Source of the DNA: Ulota crispa
Lineage: Eukaryota; Streptophyta; Bryopsida; Orthotrichales; Orthotrichaceae
DNA length: 64,000 nt
NCBI GenBank assembly: GCA_963920765.1
Contig: OY987243.1
Span: 1,984,001-2,048,000, forward strand
Direction: 5' to 3'
Part shown: in pieces, positions 60,717-64,000 of the stretch
How positions within the stretch are numbered: position 1 is the first letter of the stretch
Layout: each line of letters starts with the position of its first letter
Notes under the pieces: generated by a model
The model's database searches: none
Told to the model about the DNA's origin: nothing
The model's input: only the letters and a program-made list of their open reading frames with translations
Program-made: the position numbers and the translations under genes

Positions 60717-61098
60717 CCCTTACACGCCAAAGGAGAACATTTTTTGTACCCCTAGGCTTTAAAAAAATACTCTATGGGCAGAAAAAAGCAATTTTTAGTC
60801 TAATGTTTTTTCAGAAGTGATTATAAATACATGGTCCGTCAAGACTAGCAAAAATTGTCTCTTTAGCTGCACTCATATTTTTAGGTAACCTAAATAGTGA
60901 GAAATTTTAGAGTCATGGGATTAGGTCCTAAGCTGCCCTTATTGTAATTTTCATGAGGGCACCATGCACTATTGACTTTTGCAACTTTTAAAGATAGTAA
61001 TTTAATAATAGGCACCATTATAGAGATTGTTGTTCAAGCTCAACATTGTTCAAGGGCAAGCATGGTGACCATCCCTTGCGTTTGCATTTAGGGGTTAA
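60713..61098 (+). mobile_element. TTAA-flanked element E4 (386 bp)
   Basis: TTAA, CCCTTACACGCCAAAGGAGA at the left and GCGTTTGCATTTAGGGG, TTAA (61095-61098) at the right. Inverted copy at 55522-55906. Non-coding. Confidence 0.76.
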
Positions 61099-61289
61099 GG
61101 TAGACACACCCATTCCCGGCCGCTTCCGGATTTTGCACCTACTTTTGAGGTGTTCAAAATTCACTCTTGAACCCAAAATGGAGCAGTGAACGCTGCTTGC
61201 ACAAGCAACTTTTGCCACATGTCAATTGCTAAGCTACTTTAAGAGGGCTGGGATTGGGACCATTAGTGCCATTATAGGAACACATTTAA

Positions 61290-61694
61290 TCATTATCTAC
61301 TTTTTTACTTACTATTGTTTTTCCATGGGTTTTACAATTCCAAATGATTTGGAAATTTTCAAGTGTTTACCCAACTTGCTTTGAAGATCAAATCCAACAA
61401 ACTACAACTATTTTGGAGTTGTTTTCATACAAATATGACCTTGTGAAGTGGAGCTGCGTGAATTTTTACAGGGACAAAAAATGGCTTTTTGTCAATTGAA
61501 ACTCAAATATCTAACAATCGACATGTTAAAGACTCTTGAACTTTTTTTCACATTTTTAGATACTAGTGTAGTACAAGATTTTATGGCTACACTTGTCAAA
61601 TGAAGTTTTTTTTCTAAAATTTGATACTTTGTACTAGAATGGCAGTTTTGGAGCAGTTTTGGTGAAAATTTGAGCTTAGAGCTTTAGGGGTTAA
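61290..61694 (+). mobile_element. Left-truncated copy of E3
   Basis: From the phrase TTTTTACTTACTATTGTTTT onward it follows the right 40 percent of E3 (TACCCAACTTGCTTTGAAGA, ACAAATATGACCTTGTGAAG, ACTAGTGTAGTACAAGATTT, GGAGCAGTTTTGGTGAAAAT) and ends GCTTTAGGGG, TTAA at 61691-61694. The left part is missing. Confidence 0.75.
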
Positions 61695-61994
61695 ACCTAC
61701 GTAGTAAGCATGTCACTTTACGTCTCACTTTCCAACTCAGCAATTCTTAGTTGAATGTCAACTGACCCAAACTTTGTGTTACCATGTAAATAACAGAAAT
61801 GAAACACCAATCGTTTTTTATTCTAAAGAATGACATTGGGACGTAACTTACTTGACTTAGGTTTGGGGTTGCTAAACTCAATTCTTGGAGCAGCAAAGGT
61901 TCATGTTTAGTCCACATTTCTGGTTCCAAATTTTCAAAAAGTATTGCCATGGAGGCATTTCCAAGTGAACCAAAAACCTTTTGATCTCAATCCA
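61695..61994. other. Short spacer between TTAA elements
   Basis: Non-repetitive by eye. The minus frame 61747-61950 has no motif and is not accepted. Confidence 0.4.
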
Positions 61995-62761
61995 TTAACC
62001 CCTAAGCGTCTTGCTAAGAAAATTTTGCATACCTTCAACATGAAACCTTCAACACATTTCTCAAGTTTTTGGAAAGTTGAACAAGTAACCACATAATTCA
62101 AACCGGTCATTCTATACCCAACTATAGATGAAATGTTTCAAACCAATTTGATTTCAAATCCAACTAAATCTGCAAAATCTCCACCATTGAGAATCTCATG
62201 TTTTCCAATTTGGACAATAGTCCAAAATATGGATTTTGGACTTTCATGTAATATTTTCTCAAAAAAGAGATTTACCTAATGGATGATCCCACGAGATTGT
62301 GTCTTGCTACACTTGATGGAAAAAAAAATGGAAAAAAACTCCAAAAGATATGGTCACTCAAAGTAGCTAGATTCCACTAGCTCCTTGCTTTAGAGCTATA
62401 AAAACCTTGCCCAAATCAAGAAAAAAAAAGTTTCACATTACCAAACTTCTCCCTTTTACAATATGAGACATGAGGGCACCCATCCCATCCACTTTCTAAG
62501 CCACTCCCTTCATTTTCCCAAAGACATTTCCCTCCTAATTGTTTAAAATATAGAATTTTTTCCATATTCCATGTAGAATCTAGAGCAAAATAGGCACTTC
62601 AAGGAACAACAAGCTGATCAGAAATTTTTATTGACCTAGCAACTCCATTTGGACTTGAGTGGCAGACCAAAATTTGAGCTAAAAACGCCTCATTTTTATA
62701 CTTTCACACATCCAAGCACCCCCTTTGGCCATATTGGGCTCTTTGGTCTTTTAGGGGTTAA
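61995..62761 (+). mobile_element. TTAA-flanked element E10 (767 bp)
   Basis: TTAA, CCCCTAAGCGTCTTGCTAAG at the left and GGTCTTTTAGGGG, TTAA (62758-62761) at the right, the latter shared with E11 to give the perfect palindrome AGGGGTTAACCCCT. Its interior does not match the other families in this window. Confidence 0.75.
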
Positions 62762-63409
62762 CCCCTAAATGCCCAAGGCCTTTCTAAACTTCTTGGCATT
62801 TTCAAGAAAGTGAACAATCAACCAATCTTTTCATAAATTTCATCAATTTTATTTAAACAATAACCGTATAAATGTAAACTTGACATGTTAGAGATTACAT
62901 GGAAAAAGAAAACACGACAATATCACTTGTAGTTTGAAAGATTACGACGTTTGAACATAAGGGTGTTAAAACTGCAAAAGTGACTTGAAGTTTTCTAATC
63001 CTCATTTCACATGTCAAATCTAAAAAGTTGGTCATCAAAAAAATATGAGGTTTAAGGTCATTACATGTTTAACCTCAACCAATTACAGCTTTCAAAATCT
63101 ACTCCTGTATTTGTTTTAAATGGATTTCTAATGCGGATTTTTCTCCAAGCTCTAGTGTATTAGAGGCTCATTTTCAAGATCTTCCAGCACTAGAAAACTC
63201 AAGATTGCAGAGGACACCCTTGTACAAAATAATGAATAGAAAAATCATGAACATTCATTTTCAAAATCAGATTTTTGATGTTGAAAATAGACTTCAAAAC
63301 AAACTTGTCTTCAAAAGAAAATACCAAAAATAGTGATTCAATAAGATTTTACTCGTCTTCAAAGTTTTGCAAACACCCAAATTGGGTGCCTTGGGCATTT
63401 AGGGACTAA
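62758..63409 (+). mobile_element. TTAA-flanked element E11 (652 bp), copy of E5
   Basis: TTAA, CCCCTAAATGCCCAAGGCCT at the left; GCCTTGGGCATTTAGGGA, then CTAA (63406-63409). It is collinear with E5 and of equal length, with many scattered substitutions. Confidence 0.84.
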
Positions 63410-64000
63410 CCCCTAAATCCTTGAGTGTCCCCTTGGGGGACAAATGGGATTTTGGGTAGGTACCTACGGCCTCAATTTTTGTCTTGATTTTTTGAAACTT
63501 TTTTTGAAGATAGACAAACACATTAGCTTTTGGGGAATATAATTTTTATTCCAATCTATGCCCAAAAGCCAAGGTTATGCCTAGATAAGCAAAAAACTAT
63601 GGAGATTGGGTAGAATTTTTTTTTACAAATTTTTTATTTTTATTTTTTGATTTTTTCTTTTCATAGGTTATAATTTTTCCTACATCTGAAGTTTTGATTC
63701 ATTCCATTTGGACTAGTTATGAGAAAGTCATGGACAATCTTGTTTTTTGGGCACCTCAAGCATCTTCTTGAAAAAAAAACTTATAAACTTCATTTTTGAA
63801 AGCAATTTTAACATTTTGTCAAAAAAATTTGTTGGGAAGGGTGAAGTTTGCTTTCTAGAACAATCTCACCACTAGGATTATTGCATTTTGTTCAATCTCA
63901 TACCTTCTTCTACCTAATACTTTTTTTTAAATGAAAATTAAGTATTTATTGTTTTGATTTTTTTCCAAAGATTCTCTACTCAAATTTTCACCATTGAAAA
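63406..64000 (+). mobile_element. TTAA-family element E12, cut by window end
   Basis: CTAA, CCCCTAAATCCTTGAGTGTC, CCCTTGGGGGACAAATGGGA, TTTTGGGTAGGTACCTACGG. The beginning matches E7 and E6 in structure (inverted GTCCCCTTGGGGGAC just inside the terminus). The right end lies beyond the window. Confidence 0.65.

Overview
This looks like nuclear DNA from a land plant. It is AT-rich and gene-poor, with only three multi-exon genes recognised in 64 kb; all use GT-AG introns. The gene families are plant ones: a heavy-metal-associated (HMA) domain protein, a brassinosteroid-signalling-kinase (BSK)-type pseudokinase, and a protein with a typical chloroplast transit peptide. Most other recognisable sequence is short non-autonomous DNA elements without coding capacity. 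I lean towards a bryophyte or other seed-free plant from the short introns and the look of the BSK, but that placement is weak.

Layout. 0.5-2.1 kb (- strand): four-exon HMA metallochaperone-like gene with a TATA box and leader. 2.5-18 kb: intergenic, with two TTAA-flanked elements (10.1-11.1 and 11.9-12.8 kb) and other repeats. 18.1-26.5 kb (- strand): BSK gene. Its kinase exons (23.46-26.48 kb) are intact, but its TPR tail is in disarray: one good linker exon at 22.7 kb and two decayed tail pieces at 19.1-19.3 and 18.1-18.3 kb. 27-39 kb: AT-rich repeats, a foldback element, inverted-repeat elements next to (TA)n runs, and two small coding-like islands (29.7-30.1 and 35.1-35.2 kb). 39.7-42.8 kb (+ strand): seven-exon gene for a predicted plastid membrane protein. 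43-64 kb: dense repeat country, with a large near-palindrome (47.6-48.5 kb), MITEs with 9-bp target duplications, a Stowaway-like MITE, one 200-codon open frame of unknown identity (51.4-52.0 kb), and chains of elements that abut by sharing a single TTAA.

The three genes show no functional link to each other. The most unusual structure is the family of TTAA-bounded elements with termini of the form CCCCTAAATGCCCAAGG. These occur as full copies, inverted copies and end-to-end chains (54.9-56.8 kb, 59.8-61.1 kb, and 62.0 kb to the window edge). Their target site and first bases resemble piggyBac, but no transposase is visible. All coordinates and splice sites were read by eye. Protein-family calls rest on recognised motifs, not on a database search.
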